The notes under the pieces are model-generated. The model was not told the DNA's origin and did no database searches. It saw only the letters and a list, made by a program, of their open reading frames with translations. DNA of 64,000 nucleotides from Paraburkholderia susongensis (GTDB taxonomy: Bacteria; Pseudomonadota; Gammaproteobacteria; Burkholderiales; Burkholderiaceae): the NCBI RefSeq assembly GCF_900177725.1, contig NZ_FXAT01000011.1, positions 124,001-188,000 on the forward strand, written 5' to 3'. Both the position numbers and the translations under genes were made by a program. This document shows, piece after piece, positions 34,767 to 44,018 of this stretch (position 1 is its first letter; each line of letters opens with the position of its first letter).

Positions 34767-34795
34767 AAAGCCGCGTCATTCGACGCGGCTTTTTT
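34767..34795. terminator. Intrinsic terminator between prfC and LysR gene
   Basis: AAAGCCGCGTC, loop ATTC, GACGCGGCTTT, then more T. An 11-bp stem placed 55 bp after prfC. The minus-strand side has only three T after the stem, so it mainly serves prfC. Confidence 0.85.
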
Positions 34796-34819
34796 CCTGG
34801 CGGCACAGCACCCGCACGG

Positions 34820-35689
34820 TCACCGCATCTTCAACACCTCATCGCGCAGCCACCCCCCAAACGCCTGCACATATTCGAGCGCCGCATGCCCTTGCGCGAC
34901 ATCGAGCCAATAGCCGAAAGGACCTGCCACCTCGATATCGGAAAACTGCGCGAGCGTGCCGCTCGTGAGTTCCTCGACGATCATGTTCCTGTCGACGATC
35001 GCTAAACCCGCACCCTTGCTCGCCGCGCGAATCGCCTGTTCGAGCGTCGAGAATTCGATGCCGTTTTCCGAGTAGCGCGCGGGCAGCCCGGCCTTGGCGA
35101 GCCAGTTGGGCCACAGTTCGAGGCGCGCGTCGTTGTGCAGCACGTGTAGCGCGGGCATCGAGTCGAGCAGCGCGTCGAGCGGCCGGCCGAGCAGTTGCGG
35201 CGCGCCGACGAGGACGTGCCGCTCCATCATCAGCAATTCGGAATGCGTGTCCGGCAGCGCGTGGCGCGCGAAGCGGATCTGGCAGTGGCAATCGGCGCTC
35301 GGCTCGGTGCGGATCGACAGTTCGACGTCGGGCAATTCCACCGCGAGCGAGCCGAGCCGCGGCGAGAACCACTGCGTCGCGAAAGTAGGCGGCACGGCGA
35401 CCACGAGGCGGCGGCGCCCCTTGACTACGGTTATCTGACGAAAGCCGCGCTCGATCGTGTCGAAAGCTTCCGTGAGACAGGGCAGCAACTCGAGGCCCGC
35501 TTGCGTGAGGCGTATGCCCTTGTGATCGCGCTCGAACAGCTTTGTGCCGAGCGATTCCTCGAGCAGCTTGATCTGCCGGCTCACCGCCCCTTGCGTGACG
35601 CACAGCGCTGCGGCTGCCCGATTGAAACTCATATGCCGGGCCGTTTCTTCGAAGAAGCGCAACGCGATCAGCGATGGCAAGCGCCGCAT
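34820..35689 (-). CDS. LysR-type regulator (GcvA-like)
   Basis: 289 residues. N-terminal helix-turn-helix of the GcvA/AmpR subgroup (LPSLIALRFFEETARHMSFNRAAAALCVTQGAVSRQIKLLEE, residues 4-45), LF-RD--G--LT-AG at 51-66, then the effector domain from about 90 (LVVAVPPTFATQWFSPRL). Transcribed away from the CoA-ligase/acetyltransferase fusion, with 402 bp between them, so that gene is a possible target. The effector is unknown. Confidence 0.9.
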   Translation of the reverse strand: MRRLPSLIALRFFEETARHMSFNRAAAALCVTQGAVSRQIKLLEESLGTKLFERDHKGIRLTQAGLELLPCLTEAFDTIERGFRQITVVKGRRRLVVAVPPTFATQWFSPRLGSLAVELPDVELSIRTEPSADCHCQIRFARHALPDTHSELLMMERHVLVGAPQLLGRPLDALLDSMPALHVLHNDARLELWPNWLAKAGLPARYSENGIEFSTLEQAIRAASKGAGLAIVDRNMIVEELTSGTLAQFSDIEVAGPFGYWLDVAQGHAALEYVQAFGGWLRDEVLKMR

Positions 35690-36091
35690 AAATCACCTTC
35701 TGTTTCTTGTAGTCGCCCGGGCCTCACATACGCCTGTCGCGCGGGGTCCGGGTTGCTGCTTGCCGGCTGCGCGTCGAGTCGTCTCCTGCGCGCAATTTCA
35801 CCCGCCATCCGCCGGCGATTCATGCGAGGCAAACCGCTTTGCCTTCCTTCGGATGGCCGAATGATTGTCGCATTGCCACTCGGTTTTGTGCTTGATCAGG
35901 TTGCAAAATATCTTGACCGTGCGCTCGCCGGTTGCAGGGGAGGGGCACGTTAGCCGCACGCTGATCCCGTGCGTTTCGCGCATGTCATGGTCGCGGCGAG
36001 ACGCCCCGCGCCCGCGCGACTTCGCCTATGCTGACGGAAGCGCGCGCGCTCGCGCCGCACCGGCCTGTCTCTCTTACTTCGTGGAGCGCCC
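35690..36091. other. Divergent spacer without gene
   Basis: 402 bp between the LysR gene and the CoA-ligase/GNAT gene. It should hold both promoters. The centre around 35860-35930 is relatively AT-rich. No clear T-N11-A LysR box or other repeat stands out. Confidence 0.45.
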
Positions 36092-38551
36092 GTGACCGTT
36101 CGCAATCTCGACGCCCTGTTTCGACCCAAATCCGTCGCCGTGATCGGCGCGTCCGAACGGCCGGGCAGCACCGGCGCGATGGTGTGGGCGCGCGTGCTCG
36201 AAGGCGGCTTCGCGGGCCCGCTGTGGCCGGTCAATCCGAAGTACGAAACGCTCGCTGGCCATGCGGTGATCCGCGACGCCGGCGATCTGCCGCAGGCGCC
36301 CACCGTCGCGGTGATCTGCACGCCGCCCGCGACGTGGCCCGCGCTGATCCACCGGCTCGGCGGCATGGGCACGCGCGCGGCGATCATCGTCGGCGAGGTG
36401 CGTGGCGACGAAGACCGGCTCGCGCTGCGGCACGCGCTGTCGGCCGCGCGTCCGTATCTGCTGCGCATCGTCGGGCCGAGCAGTCTCGGTGTGGTGTCGC
36501 CGGCGCTCGGCGCGCATCTGGGGGCGCCGTCGTGCACGGTCAAGGCAGGCGGCGTCGCGTGGGTGTCGCAGTCGAATGCGCTGACCAACGCGGTGCTGGG
36601 CTGGGCGCACGCGCGCGGGCTCGGTTTTTCGCATGCGGTGGCGCTCGGCGAGGAGGCCGACGTCGACGCGGGCGACGTGCTCGACTATCTCGCGAGCGAC
36701 CCCGGCACGCGCGCGATCCTGCTCGAACTCGATACGGTGCGCGCCGCGCGCAAGTTCATGTCGGCCGCGCGCGCGGCGGCGCGCAACAAGCCGGTGCTCG
36801 CGCTGCGCTCGGGCCGCGACGATCCCGCCGACGGGCTCTACACGGCGGCGTTCCGGCGCGCGGGCCTCGTGCGCGTCGACGCGCTCGACGATCTGCTCGA
36901 CGAAATCGAAACGCTCGGTGTGGGACGCGTGGCGGCGGGCGCGACGGCGACGCTGATTACGAGCGACCGCGGCCTCGCGACGCTCGCGTGCGACGCGTTC
37001 GCCGCCGCCGGCGGGACGCTCGCGCCGTGGCCCGCCGAGGCATCGGACGCGTTGCGCGAGGCGCTGCCGCATGTGGTCGGCGGCAATCCGCTGCAGCTCG
37101 GCGACGACGCGCGTCCCGAGCATTTCGGCACCGTGCTGAAGCTGCTCGCCGAGCATCGCAGCACGGGCACGGCGTTCGTGGTCCACGCATCGACGCACGG
37201 CGCGCCGGTCGACGAGGTGGCGCAGGCGTTGATCGCGCATCAGCGCTTCGCGTATCGCGGGCTGCTCGCGTGCTTCTTCGGCGGGCTCGACGCGACGATG
37301 CGCGACGCGCTGCACGCGCAGGGCATCCCGGTTCACACGACGCCGCAGCGGCTCGCGCGCGCGTTTGCGCGTCTCGTCGATTACCGGCTGGGCCGCGAGC
37401 TGCTGATGCAAACGCCGGAGGGCCTGGCCGCGCAGATTCCCGAGGCGATCGACGCGGCTCAGGCGCAGGCTCGCGCGGCGCTCGACGCGGGGACGAGCCG
37501 GCTCACGGGGGAAGCGGCGGCGCGGTTTCTGGCGCGCTTCGGGTTGCAGGTGGAGGGGGCGAATGGAGAGGACGCGGCGAGCGGCACGACCCTCGCTCCA
37601 AACTCCATCGTCGACATCACCGTCGAACTCCACGACGACGATAACTTCGGCCCCGTGTTCCGCTTCACCGCGCCACCGGTCGATGGCGTGTCCGACGCGT
37701 TGAGCGTCTATGGTCTGCCGCCGCTCAATCCGATACTCGCGCGCGACATCGTCAAGCGTTCGCATTACGCGCGGCTCGTCGCACCCGAGCCCACGCTCGC
37801 GGCGCTGACGGCGCTGTCGCAGGCGGTCTGCAATGTGCGCGAGATCGTCGGGATTGCGTTGACGCTCAGGGTCTACCGGGACTGCGTGATGGTGGTCGAG
37901 CCGGTGCTGAGTCTTGGCGCGCAACGCAGCCGCCTCGCGATCGTGCCGTATCCGCGGCGCTTCGAGGAAACGCTCGACTGGCACGGCATGCGCGTGACGG
38001 TGCGGCCGATCCGTCCCGAAGACGAAGTCGCGCATCGCGACTTCGTGCAGGCGATGACGCCCGAGGATTTGCGGCTGCGTTTTTTCGGCGCGGTCGGGAC
38101 GTTCGACCACTCGCAACTCGCGCGCATGACGCAGATCGACTACGACCGCGAAATGGCGCTGATCGCGACGATCGACAACGAGGAAGGTGTGGCGCAGACG
38201 CTCGGCGTGGTGCGCGCGGTGGCCGATCCCGACAACGAGACGGCCGAATTCGCGGTGGCCGTGCGCTCGGACCAGAAAGGCCGGCGTCTCGGCCAGCTGC
38301 TGATGCAGCGGATCATCGCGTACGCGCGGGCGCGCGGGATTCACTGGCTCGTCGGCGAGGCGCTGCGCGAGAACGGCGTGATGATCGCACTCGCGAAGGC
38401 CAGCGGCTTCACGATCACGCGGACCGAAGATCCCGCCGTGGTCGGCTTTCGCATGGCGCTGGACGAGGTGGCCGGGGCGGATGCGACGAGCGGGCCGAAG
38501 TCGGATCCAAAGTCGGACCCGAAGTCAGGACAGAATCAGCCCGCGCGTTGA
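36092..38551 (+). CDS. Acyl-CoA synthetase (NDP-forming)-like protein fused to GNAT acetyltransferase
   Basis: 819 residues from GTG 36092. Residues 5-110: CoA-binding Rossmann domain (SVAVIGASERPGSTGAMVWAR). Residues 130-300: succinyl-CoA-ligase-like domain (VGPSSLGVVSPALGAHLG, VSQSNALTNAVLGWA). Residues 310-430: second ligase domain. The ATP-grasp part (about 465-620) is cut down: it keeps ITVELHDDDNFGPVFRF and LPPLNPILARDIV but lacks the usual ATP-binding strands before them. Residues 630-800: GNAT domain (MRVTVRPIRPEDEVAHRDF, VRSDQKGRRLGQLLMQRII). Relatives are Pat-type protein lysine acetyltransferases that modify acyl-CoA synthetases. The tail repeats KSDP. The domain order supports protein acetylation, not CoA-ligase activity. 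Confidence 0.88.
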   Translation: MTVRNLDALFRPKSVAVIGASERPGSTGAMVWARVLEGGFAGPLWPVNPKYETLAGHAVIRDAGDLPQAPTVAVICTPPATWPALIHRLGGMGTRAAIIVGEVRGDEDRLALRHALSAARPYLLRIVGPSSLGVVSPALGAHLGAPSCTVKAGGVAWVSQSNALTNAVLGWAHARGLGFSHAVALGEEADVDAGDVLDYLASDPGTRAILLELDTVRAARKFMSAARAAARNKPVLALRSGRDDPADGLYTAAFRRAGLVRVDALDDLLDEIETLGVGRVAAGATATLITSDRGLATLACDAFAAAGGTLAPWPAEASDALREALPHVVGGNPLQLGDDARPEHFGTVLKLLAEHRSTGTAFVVHASTHGAPVDEVAQALIAHQRFAYRGLLACFFGGLDATMRDALHAQGIPVHTTPQRLARAFARLVDYRLGRELLMQTPEGLAAQIPEAIDAAQAQARAALDAGTSRLTGEAAARFLARFGLQVEGANGEDAASGTTLAPNSIVDITVELHDDDNFGPVFRFTAPPVDGVSDALSVYGLPPLNPILARDIVKRSHYARLVAPEPTLAALTALSQAVCNVREIVGIALTLRVYRDCVMVVEPVLSLGAQRSRLAIVPYPRRFEETLDWHGMRVTVRPIRPEDEVAHRDFVQAMTPEDLRLRFFGAVGTFDHSQLARMTQIDYDREMALIATIDNEEGVAQTLGVVRAVADPDNETAEFAVAVRSDQKGRRLGQLLMQRIIAYARARGIHWLVGEALRENGVMIALAKASGFTITRTEDPAVVGFRMALDEVAGADATSGPKSDPKSDPKSGQNQPAR

Positions 38552-38604
38552 GCGAGCGGCCGAGGGGGAGGCGTCGACGCCTGGCGTTACCTCACCCATT
38601 CCAC

Positions 38605-39150
38605 TCACGCCGCCAGCTTCCCCGCCGCCTCATCGACCTGCGCGCGCGTCACGGCTAGTTCCTCGAGCCATGCCTGCGCGTACACCGCGCCGGTTTCGCG
38701 CTCGAGACGCGCGATCGTCGCCGCGCAACGGTTCGCGTCCTTCAGCGTCGAGATGAACGACTTCACCGATTCGCCGCCCTTGAACGCGTCGAACAGCGGC
38801 ACGCGGATTTCGTCGGGCAGCGGACGCGTCGTCCATTGATACGGCTTACCGTTGAACGTCAGCGAAGGCGGCAGCACGCGCTCCTTGCGCGCGGCCGGAA
38901 TCAGGCCGTAGGTGCGCGCCGCTTCGCCGATCTGCTCGGGCGAAAACAGCTCGTCGGGCGTGATGTCGAATTGCTGGATGAAGGTCTCGATGCTTTGCAT
39001 CGCGGCAGCGCGATCGTCGCGGCGCTTTTGCGCGTGAGCGACGATGTCGCGCAGCTCGTCGGCTTCTTCAGGGGTGATCGTGAAGCTCGACTGCTTCTGC
39101 TGGAGTTCGGAAAAACGCTGGAATTCGGAATCGGTCAGAAGTTTGGCCAT
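38605..39150 (-). CDS. Protein of unknown function
   Basis: 181 residues, soluble and charged. Residues 1-75 are helical with coiled-coil character (FSELQQKQSSFTITPEEADELRDIVAHAQKRRDD; FDITPDELFSPEQIGEAAR). The C-terminal half contains a compact region (PPSLTFNGKPYQWTTRPLPDEIRVPLFDAFKGG). The ITPDELF stretch is loosely like H-NS N-terminal regions, but the H-NS DNA-binding motif is missing. No family assigned. Convergent with the CoA-ligase/GNAT gene. Confidence 0.65.
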   Translation of the reverse strand: MAKLLTDSEFQRFSELQQKQSSFTITPEEADELRDIVAHAQKRRDDRAAAMQSIETFIQQFDITPDELFSPEQIGEAARTYGLIPAARKERVLPPSLTFNGKPYQWTTRPLPDEIRVPLFDAFKGGESVKSFISTLKDANRCAATIARLERETGAVYAQAWLEELAVTRAQVDEAAGKLAA

Positions 39151-39287
39151 TGCTCAATCGATGCGCGCACGAGCCCGCTCATGCGGCGTAATTTTGGAAG
39201 GGCCGCCATTCTAAACCATGTGCGGGAGCGGCCGATATGCAGTGGACAGTCCTTTCCGCGAGCATTCCCACTCTCGGTCGAAACCCC

Positions 39288-40073
39288 CTACGCCGCCTGC
39301 TCCCGAAACATCGACAATGCCTGCACCGTCTCGCGCAGCAACACGGTAGCCGCTTCGAGCGTCGGCGCGACGTATTCGTCGATACGCCGCAGATACGGGC
39401 ACGTGAGCACCGCAATCGCCTGGCCGGCCGGCCCGAGAATCGGGAACGTCAGATCGGTCACGCCGAACGTCTGCTGACTGTCCTTCTGTGAGAAACCCGC
39501 CGCGCGAATCCGCTCGCACGCGTCTTCGAGCGCTTCGCGATCGATCGTGACTTCGCCCTTCACACGGGTGTGCTCGGCAAGCATCTGGCGGCGCTGCTCG
39601 ACGCTCTGAAACGAGAGCATCACGCGGCCCGATCCGGTGTCGATCAAACCGACCCGCGAGCCGAGCCGCACCGACATCCCCCACGTGCCCGGCCCGTCGA
39701 CCTGGGCGATCACGAGCAGGTTGCCACGGTCGTACACGACGAGGTGGCACGACTGCTCGGCCGTATCGGCGAAGCGCTGCATCAGCGGCAGCGCCTCGGC
39801 GATCAGCCGGTTCATCGGCGGATGACGATGGGCGAGCGCATACAGCTTCAGGCTCAGCGAATAGCGGTCGCCGGCCGCCGAGCGCACCACGTACTGGCGC
39901 GCAACGAGGCGCTCGAGCATCCGGTACATCTCGCTCGCGTTGCGGCCCAGCAGTTTCGTGATCTCGGCGCGCGTGAGCCCTTCTTTCTGCTCCGAAAGCA
40001 GTTCGAGGATGTCGAGGCCTTTGTCGAGCGCGGGGGCCCGGTAACGGTCGTCGTCTTTGTCTTCTGCGTCCAT
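39288..40073 (-). CDS. IclR-family regulator of the sugar cluster
   Basis: 261 residues from ATG 40073 (MDAEDKDDD); an alternative ATG at 40109 adds 12 residues. N-terminal winged helix-turn-helix at about 15-75 (ALDKGLDILELLSEQKEGLTRAEITKLLGRNASEMYRMLERLV), then the IclR effector domain (PLMQRFADTAEQSCHLVVYDRG, SRVGLIDTGSGRVMLSF, and C-terminal FPILGPAGQAIAVLTCPYL). Divergent from the ABC importer, so it very probably controls the whole importer/catabolic operon in response to the sugar or an intermediate. Confidence 0.92.
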   Translation of the reverse strand: MDAEDKDDDRYRAPALDKGLDILELLSEQKEGLTRAEITKLLGRNASEMYRMLERLVARQYVVRSAAGDRYSLSLKLYALAHRHPPMNRLIAEALPLMQRFADTAEQSCHLVVYDRGNLLVIAQVDGPGTWGMSVRLGSRVGLIDTGSGRVMLSFQSVEQRRQMLAEHTRVKGEVTIDREALEDACERIRAAGFSQKDSQQTFGVTDLTFPILGPAGQAIAVLTCPYLRRIDEYVAPTLEAATVLLRETVQALSMFREQAA

Positions 40074-40201
40074 CGTCGTTGTAAGCGGATTTGCGTGTGC
40101 AGTTCTCATTATCTGGCGCGCGCGGGCAAGTGCGTAGCGATTCGCAAGCGACGTGTTGTTCGTCCAGGGAAAACACGGACGCTTCCTGTCGCGCATGCCG
40201 C

Positions 40202-40234
40202 TTGACTAAAAAAAGTTCGTATATGAATAATACG
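40202..40234 (+). promoter_or_regulatory. Candidate promoter with IclR-type inverted repeat
   Basis: TTGACT at 40202 could be a -35 box; AATAAT at 40226 lies 18 bp on as a -10. Overlapping the -10 is CGTAT-N7-ATACG (40218-40234), an inverted repeat suited to an IclR-type regulator. It lies 108 bp before the binding-protein ATG in the spacer shared with the IclR gene. Confidence 0.45.
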
Positions 40235-40341
40235 TTCATTGGTGAATGAATGCCAATATCCCCGAAAAAGAAAACGCAGGACCAAGTGCCGGCATCGACG
40301 ACCGGCTCACGCAGTTCAACTACACCTGGCAGGAGACAACC

Positions 40342-41391
40342 ATGTCGTTTGCTCAAAAGCCCCACGCTGGCCGCCGTTTGTTCCGCCGCTCACTTTCCGC
40401 ACTGGCCGCCGCCGCGTGCGTCGCCGGGCTCGCCGCGAGCGGCCCCGCGCATGCCGCCGACACCGGCAAGATCGGGCTCGATCTGCCGCTGCTCACGTCG
40501 CCGTTCTGGCAGTCGTACAACAACTACCTGCCGAAGTACGCGAAGGACATGAGCCTCGACATCCTCGCGCCGGTCAATTCGAACGGCGATCCCGCGCAGC
40601 AGATCACCGACATGAACAACCTGCTGAACCTCGGCTCGAAGGGCATCGTGGTCGGCCCGCTCGATTCGGCGGCGATCAGCCGCGCGCTCGACGCCGCCGC
40701 GGCGAAGAACGTGCCGGTCGTCGCAGTGGATGTCGCGCCGACGCAGGGCAAGGTCGCGATGGTCGTGCGCGCCGACAATCACGCGTACGGCGAGAAGGCG
40801 TGCAAATACATCGGGGAGCATGTGAAGTCGGGCAAGGTCGTGCAGATCATGGGCGACCTCTCATCGGTGAACGGGCGCGATCGTTCCGAGGCGTTCCGCG
40901 CGTGTCTGAAGGGCTATCCGGCTCTGTCGCTGCTCGAAATTCCGGCGAGCTGGAAGGGTGACGTCGCGGCTACCGCGCTCGACAGCCTGCTGACCGCCAA
41001 TCCCGATGTGAAGGCGATCTACATGCAGGCGGGCGGCGTCTATCTGTCGCCGACGCTGCAAACGCTGCGGCGCAAGCAGATGCTGTTTCCGGCTGGCAAT
41101 CCGAAGCACATCGTGATCGTAAGCAACGACGGTATTCCTCAGGAATTCGAAGCGATTCGCCGCGGCGAGATCGACGCGACCATATCGCAGCCGGCCGATT
41201 CATACGCGAAATACGGGCTCTTCTATATCAAGGCCGCGCTCGCGGGACAAACCTTCAAGCCGGGCCCGACCGATCACGGCAGCAACATCATCCAGCTCGC
41301 GCCGGGCTTGCTTGAAGATCAACTGCCCGCGCCGCTCGTGACGAAGGCGAATGTCGACGACAAGGCGTTGTGGGGCAACACCGTCAAATGA
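40342..41391 (+). CDS. ABC sugar importer, periplasmic binding protein
   Basis: 349 residues. A twin-Arg-like basic start (RRLFRRS) precedes a hydrophobic segment and cleavage after AHA near residue 39. The mature part is a type I periplasmic binding protein of the ribose/LacI-like group (IGLDLPLLTSPFWQSYNNYLP, GIVVGPLDSAAISRALDAAAAKNVPVVAVDV, and NDGIPQEFEAIRRGEIDATISQPADSYAKYG). AGGAGACAACC precedes ATG 40342. First gene of the importer; its stop overlaps the ATPase start. The pathway genes downstream suggest L-fucose or a related 6-deoxy or five-carbon sugar as cargo. Confidence 0.92.
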   Translation: MSFAQKPHAGRRLFRRSLSALAAAACVAGLAASGPAHAADTGKIGLDLPLLTSPFWQSYNNYLPKYAKDMSLDILAPVNSNGDPAQQITDMNNLLNLGSKGIVVGPLDSAAISRALDAAAAKNVPVVAVDVAPTQGKVAMVVRADNHAYGEKACKYIGEHVKSGKVVQIMGDLSSVNGRDRSEAFRACLKGYPALSLLEIPASWKGDVAATALDSLLTANPDVKAIYMQAGGVYLSPTLQTLRRKQMLFPAGNPKHIVIVSNDGIPQEFEAIRRGEIDATISQPADSYAKYGLFYIKAALAGQTFKPGPTDHGSNIIQLAPGLLEDQLPAPLVTKANVDDKALWGNTVK

Positions 41392-42941
41392 GCACGATGG
41401 CTTCCCAACCGATTGTCACGCCGGTTGCGCCGCGGGAATCTCCCGCGGTCGTCGAAGCGCTCGAAGTCGGCAAGCGCTTCGGCTCGCACGCCGCGCTGAA
41501 AGACGTCAGCCTGCGCGTGATGGCCGGCGAGTCGCATGCGCTTGTCGGGCGCAACGGCGCGGGAAAATCGACGCTCGTGTCGATTCTCACCGGCCTGCGC
41601 AAGTCCGACACCGGCGAGGTGCGTTTCGGCGGCGAGCCTGCGCCGCCGATCTCGGATCGCGATGCCTGGCGCGAGCGCGTCGCCTGCGTTTATCAGCATT
41701 CGACGATCATCCGCGAGCTGAGTGTCGCCGAGAACCTCTTCATCAACCGGCAGCCGTCGCGTGGCGGCATGATCGACTGGCACGCGATGCGCCGCGATGC
41801 GCGCGCGTTGCTCGACCACTGGAAGATCGACGTGCGCGAAGACGCGCGCGCCGGCGACCTGACGGTCGAAGCGCGGCAACTCGTCGAGATCGCGCGGGCG
41901 CTGTCGTATGGCGCGCGCTTCATCATCCTCGACGAACCGACCGCGCAGCTCGACGGCGACGAAATCAAGCGCCTGTTCCGGCGCATCGGCGAGTTGCAGC
42001 GCGAGGGCGTGACCTTCCTGTTCATCTCGCATCATCTGCAGGAGGTCTACGAAATCTGCCAGGCCGTGACGGTGCTGCGCGACGCGCGGCATATCGTGAG
42101 CGCGCCGGTATCCGCGCTGCCGCGCGAAAAGCTGATCGAAGCGATGACGGGTGAGCGCGGCGGGCTCGCGGTGACCGATGCGGCGTCGCGTGCCGCCTTG
42201 CCCGCCGATACCGCGGTTGCGCTGCAAGTCGAGAATCTCGCCGGCGCCGATTACGACGGCGTGTCGTTCGACCTCAAGCGCGGCGAGGTGGTCGGCCTGA
42301 CCGGCGCGACCAGCAGCGGCCGCACGAGCGTCGCCGAGGCGATCGCGGGCCTGCGCGCGGCGAAGCGCGGCACGATCCGCGTCGACGGCAAGGTGCTGCC
42401 GCCCGGCGACGTGCCCGCCGCGCTTGCGCATGGCATCGGCTGCGTGCCGAAGGACCGGCATCACGAAGGGCTCGTGCTGTCGCAATCGGTTGCGGAAAAC
42501 GCGTCGATGACGATTGCGCGCATGCTCGGCAAGTTCGGCATCGCGCCACCCGCGAAGAAGAACGCGTTCGGCCGCAAGATGATCGACGCGCTCGGCATCG
42601 TCGCACAGGGTCCCGAGCATGTCGTGTCGGGCCTCTCGGGCGGCAATCAGCAGAAGGTGGTGATGGCGCGCGCGCTCGCCACCGATCCCAATGTGCTCGT
42701 GCTGATCGACCCTACCGCGGGCGTCGACGTGAAATCGAAGGAAGCGCTGCTCTCGGTCGTCGACCGTGTGCGCGAAGAGGGCAAGGCCGTGCTGATCGTG
42801 TCCGGCGAACTCGACGATCTGCGCACCTGCGACCGCGTGCTCGTGATGTTCCGCGGCCGTGTCGCGGCCGAGTTTCCCGCTGGTTGGCAGGACCACGACC
42901 TGATCGCATCCGTTGAAGGAGTCAGTCTCCATGAAGAATAG
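41388..42941 (+). CDS. ABC sugar importer, tandem ATPase (RbsA/XylG type)
   Basis: 517 residues, two nucleotide-binding domains. Domain 1: Walker A GRNGAGKST near residue 54, Walker B FIILDEPTAQLD, but the signature is degenerate (LTVEARQ). Domain 2: degenerate Walker A (GATSSGRT) but a good signature LSGGNQQK and Walker B VLVLIDPTAGVDV. This asymmetric pattern is normal for the ribose-type importers. The ATGA overlap with the binding-protein stop sets the start. The 3' end overlaps the permease start by 11 bp. Confidence 0.93.
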   Translation: MSTMASQPIVTPVAPRESPAVVEALEVGKRFGSHAALKDVSLRVMAGESHALVGRNGAGKSTLVSILTGLRKSDTGEVRFGGEPAPPISDRDAWRERVACVYQHSTIIRELSVAENLFINRQPSRGGMIDWHAMRRDARALLDHWKIDVREDARAGDLTVEARQLVEIARALSYGARFIILDEPTAQLDGDEIKRLFRRIGELQREGVTFLFISHHLQEVYEICQAVTVLRDARHIVSAPVSALPREKLIEAMTGERGGLAVTDAASRAALPADTAVALQVENLAGADYDGVSFDLKRGEVVGLTGATSSGRTSVAEAIAGLRAAKRGTIRVDGKVLPPGDVPAALAHGIGCVPKDRHHEGLVLSQSVAENASMTIARMLGKFGIAPPAKKNAFGRKMIDALGIVAQGPEHVVSGLSGGNQQKVVMARALATDPNVLVLIDPTAGVDVKSKEALLSVVDRVREEGKAVLIVSGELDDLRTCDRVLVMFRGRVAAEFPAGWQDHDLIASVEGVSLHEE

Positions 42942-43980
42942 TGTGCCCAGCCCCGCCTTCGGTGCGGCGGCTGCCTCGTCGCAGCAGAATGCGAGCGCAA
43001 CGGGCGGCAAACGCGCCCGCTTCGAACTCGCGCGTCTGCGCGATCTGGCGCTCGTGCCCGCGCTCGCACTGCTGATCGTGATCGGCGCGTTCGTGAGCCC
43101 GAGCTTTCTGACGCGCGCGAATCTCATTAGCGTGCTCGGTGCGTCGGCGGCGCTCGCGCTCGTCGTGCTCGCGGAATCGCTGATCGTGCTGACCGGCAAG
43201 TTCGATCTCTCGCTCGAATCGACGGTCGGCATCGCGCCCGCAGTGGGCGCCATGCTCGTGATGCCGGCGGCGTCCGCGGGCTTCGGCACGCAGTGGCCCG
43301 CGGCGGCCGGACTGCTCGCGATCGTCGCGGTCGGCGCGGTGATCGGGCTGATCAACGGCTTTCTGGTGGTGCGTTTGCGGCTGAATGCATTCATCGTCAC
43401 GCTGGCGATGCTGATCGTGCTGCGCGGCATGCTGGTCGGCGCGACCAAGGGCGGCACGCTGTTCGACATGCCGCCGTCGTTCTTCACGCTCGCGACCACG
43501 ATCGTGTTCGGCCTGCCGCTCTCGGTGTGGCTCGCGGCGGCAGCGTTCGCGGTCGCCGCGTTCATGCTGCGCTATCACCGCCTCGGACGCGCGCTGTATG
43601 CGATCGGCGGCAATCCGGAAGCGGCGCGCGCGGCGGGTATTCGCGTCGAGCGCATCACGTGGGGCGTGTTCGTGCTCGGCAGCATGCTCGCTTCGCTCGG
43701 CGGCCTGATCGTGACCGGCTACGTCGGCGCGATCAACGCGAATCAGGGCAACGGCATGATCTTCACGGTGTTCGCGGCGGCCGTGATCGGCGGCATTTCG
43801 CTCGATGGCGGCAAGGGCACGATGCTCGGCGCGCTCTCCGGCGTGCTGCTGCTCGGCGTCGTGCAGAACCTGCTCACGCTGGCCCAGGTGCCGTCGTTCT
43901 GGATTCAGGCGATTTACGGCGCAATCATCCTCGGCTCGCTGATGGTCGCGCGCCTCGCGAGCGGCGAAGGCCAGAACTGA
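42931..43980 (+). CDS. ABC sugar importer, permease (RbsC type)
   Basis: 349 residues. A polar 45-residue N-terminus is followed by about ten membrane helices with the branched-chain/ribose permease signature (GGNPEAARAAGIRVERITWGVFVLGSMLASLGGLI; GGISLDGGKGTMLGALSG). GAAGGAG lies ten bases before ATG 42931. Forms the channel for the importer with the two preceding proteins. Its stop overlaps the first possible start of the next gene. Confidence 0.93.
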   Translation: MKNSVPSPAFGAAAASSQQNASATGGKRARFELARLRDLALVPALALLIVIGAFVSPSFLTRANLISVLGASAALALVVLAESLIVLTGKFDLSLESTVGIAPAVGAMLVMPAASAGFGTQWPAAAGLLAIVAVGAVIGLINGFLVVRLRLNAFIVTLAMLIVLRGMLVGATKGGTLFDMPPSFFTLATTIVFGLPLSVWLAAAAFAVAAFMLRYHRLGRALYAIGGNPEAARAAGIRVERITWGVFVLGSMLASLGGLIVTGYVGAINANQGNGMIFTVFAAAVIGGISLDGGKGTMLGALSGVLLLGVVQNLLTLAQVPSFWIQAIYGAIILGSLMVARLASGEGQN

Positions 43981-44018
43981 TGCGCACGCCTGATGTGCAC
44001 GTATTACGGAGAACTGCT

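Noticed and set aside
36074..38344. 756-codon open frame on the minus strand opposite the CoA-ligase/GNAT gene
   Set aside because: It is antisense to a gene with clear domains; its product is His/Arg/Ala-rich without motifs, a usual by-product of high GC.
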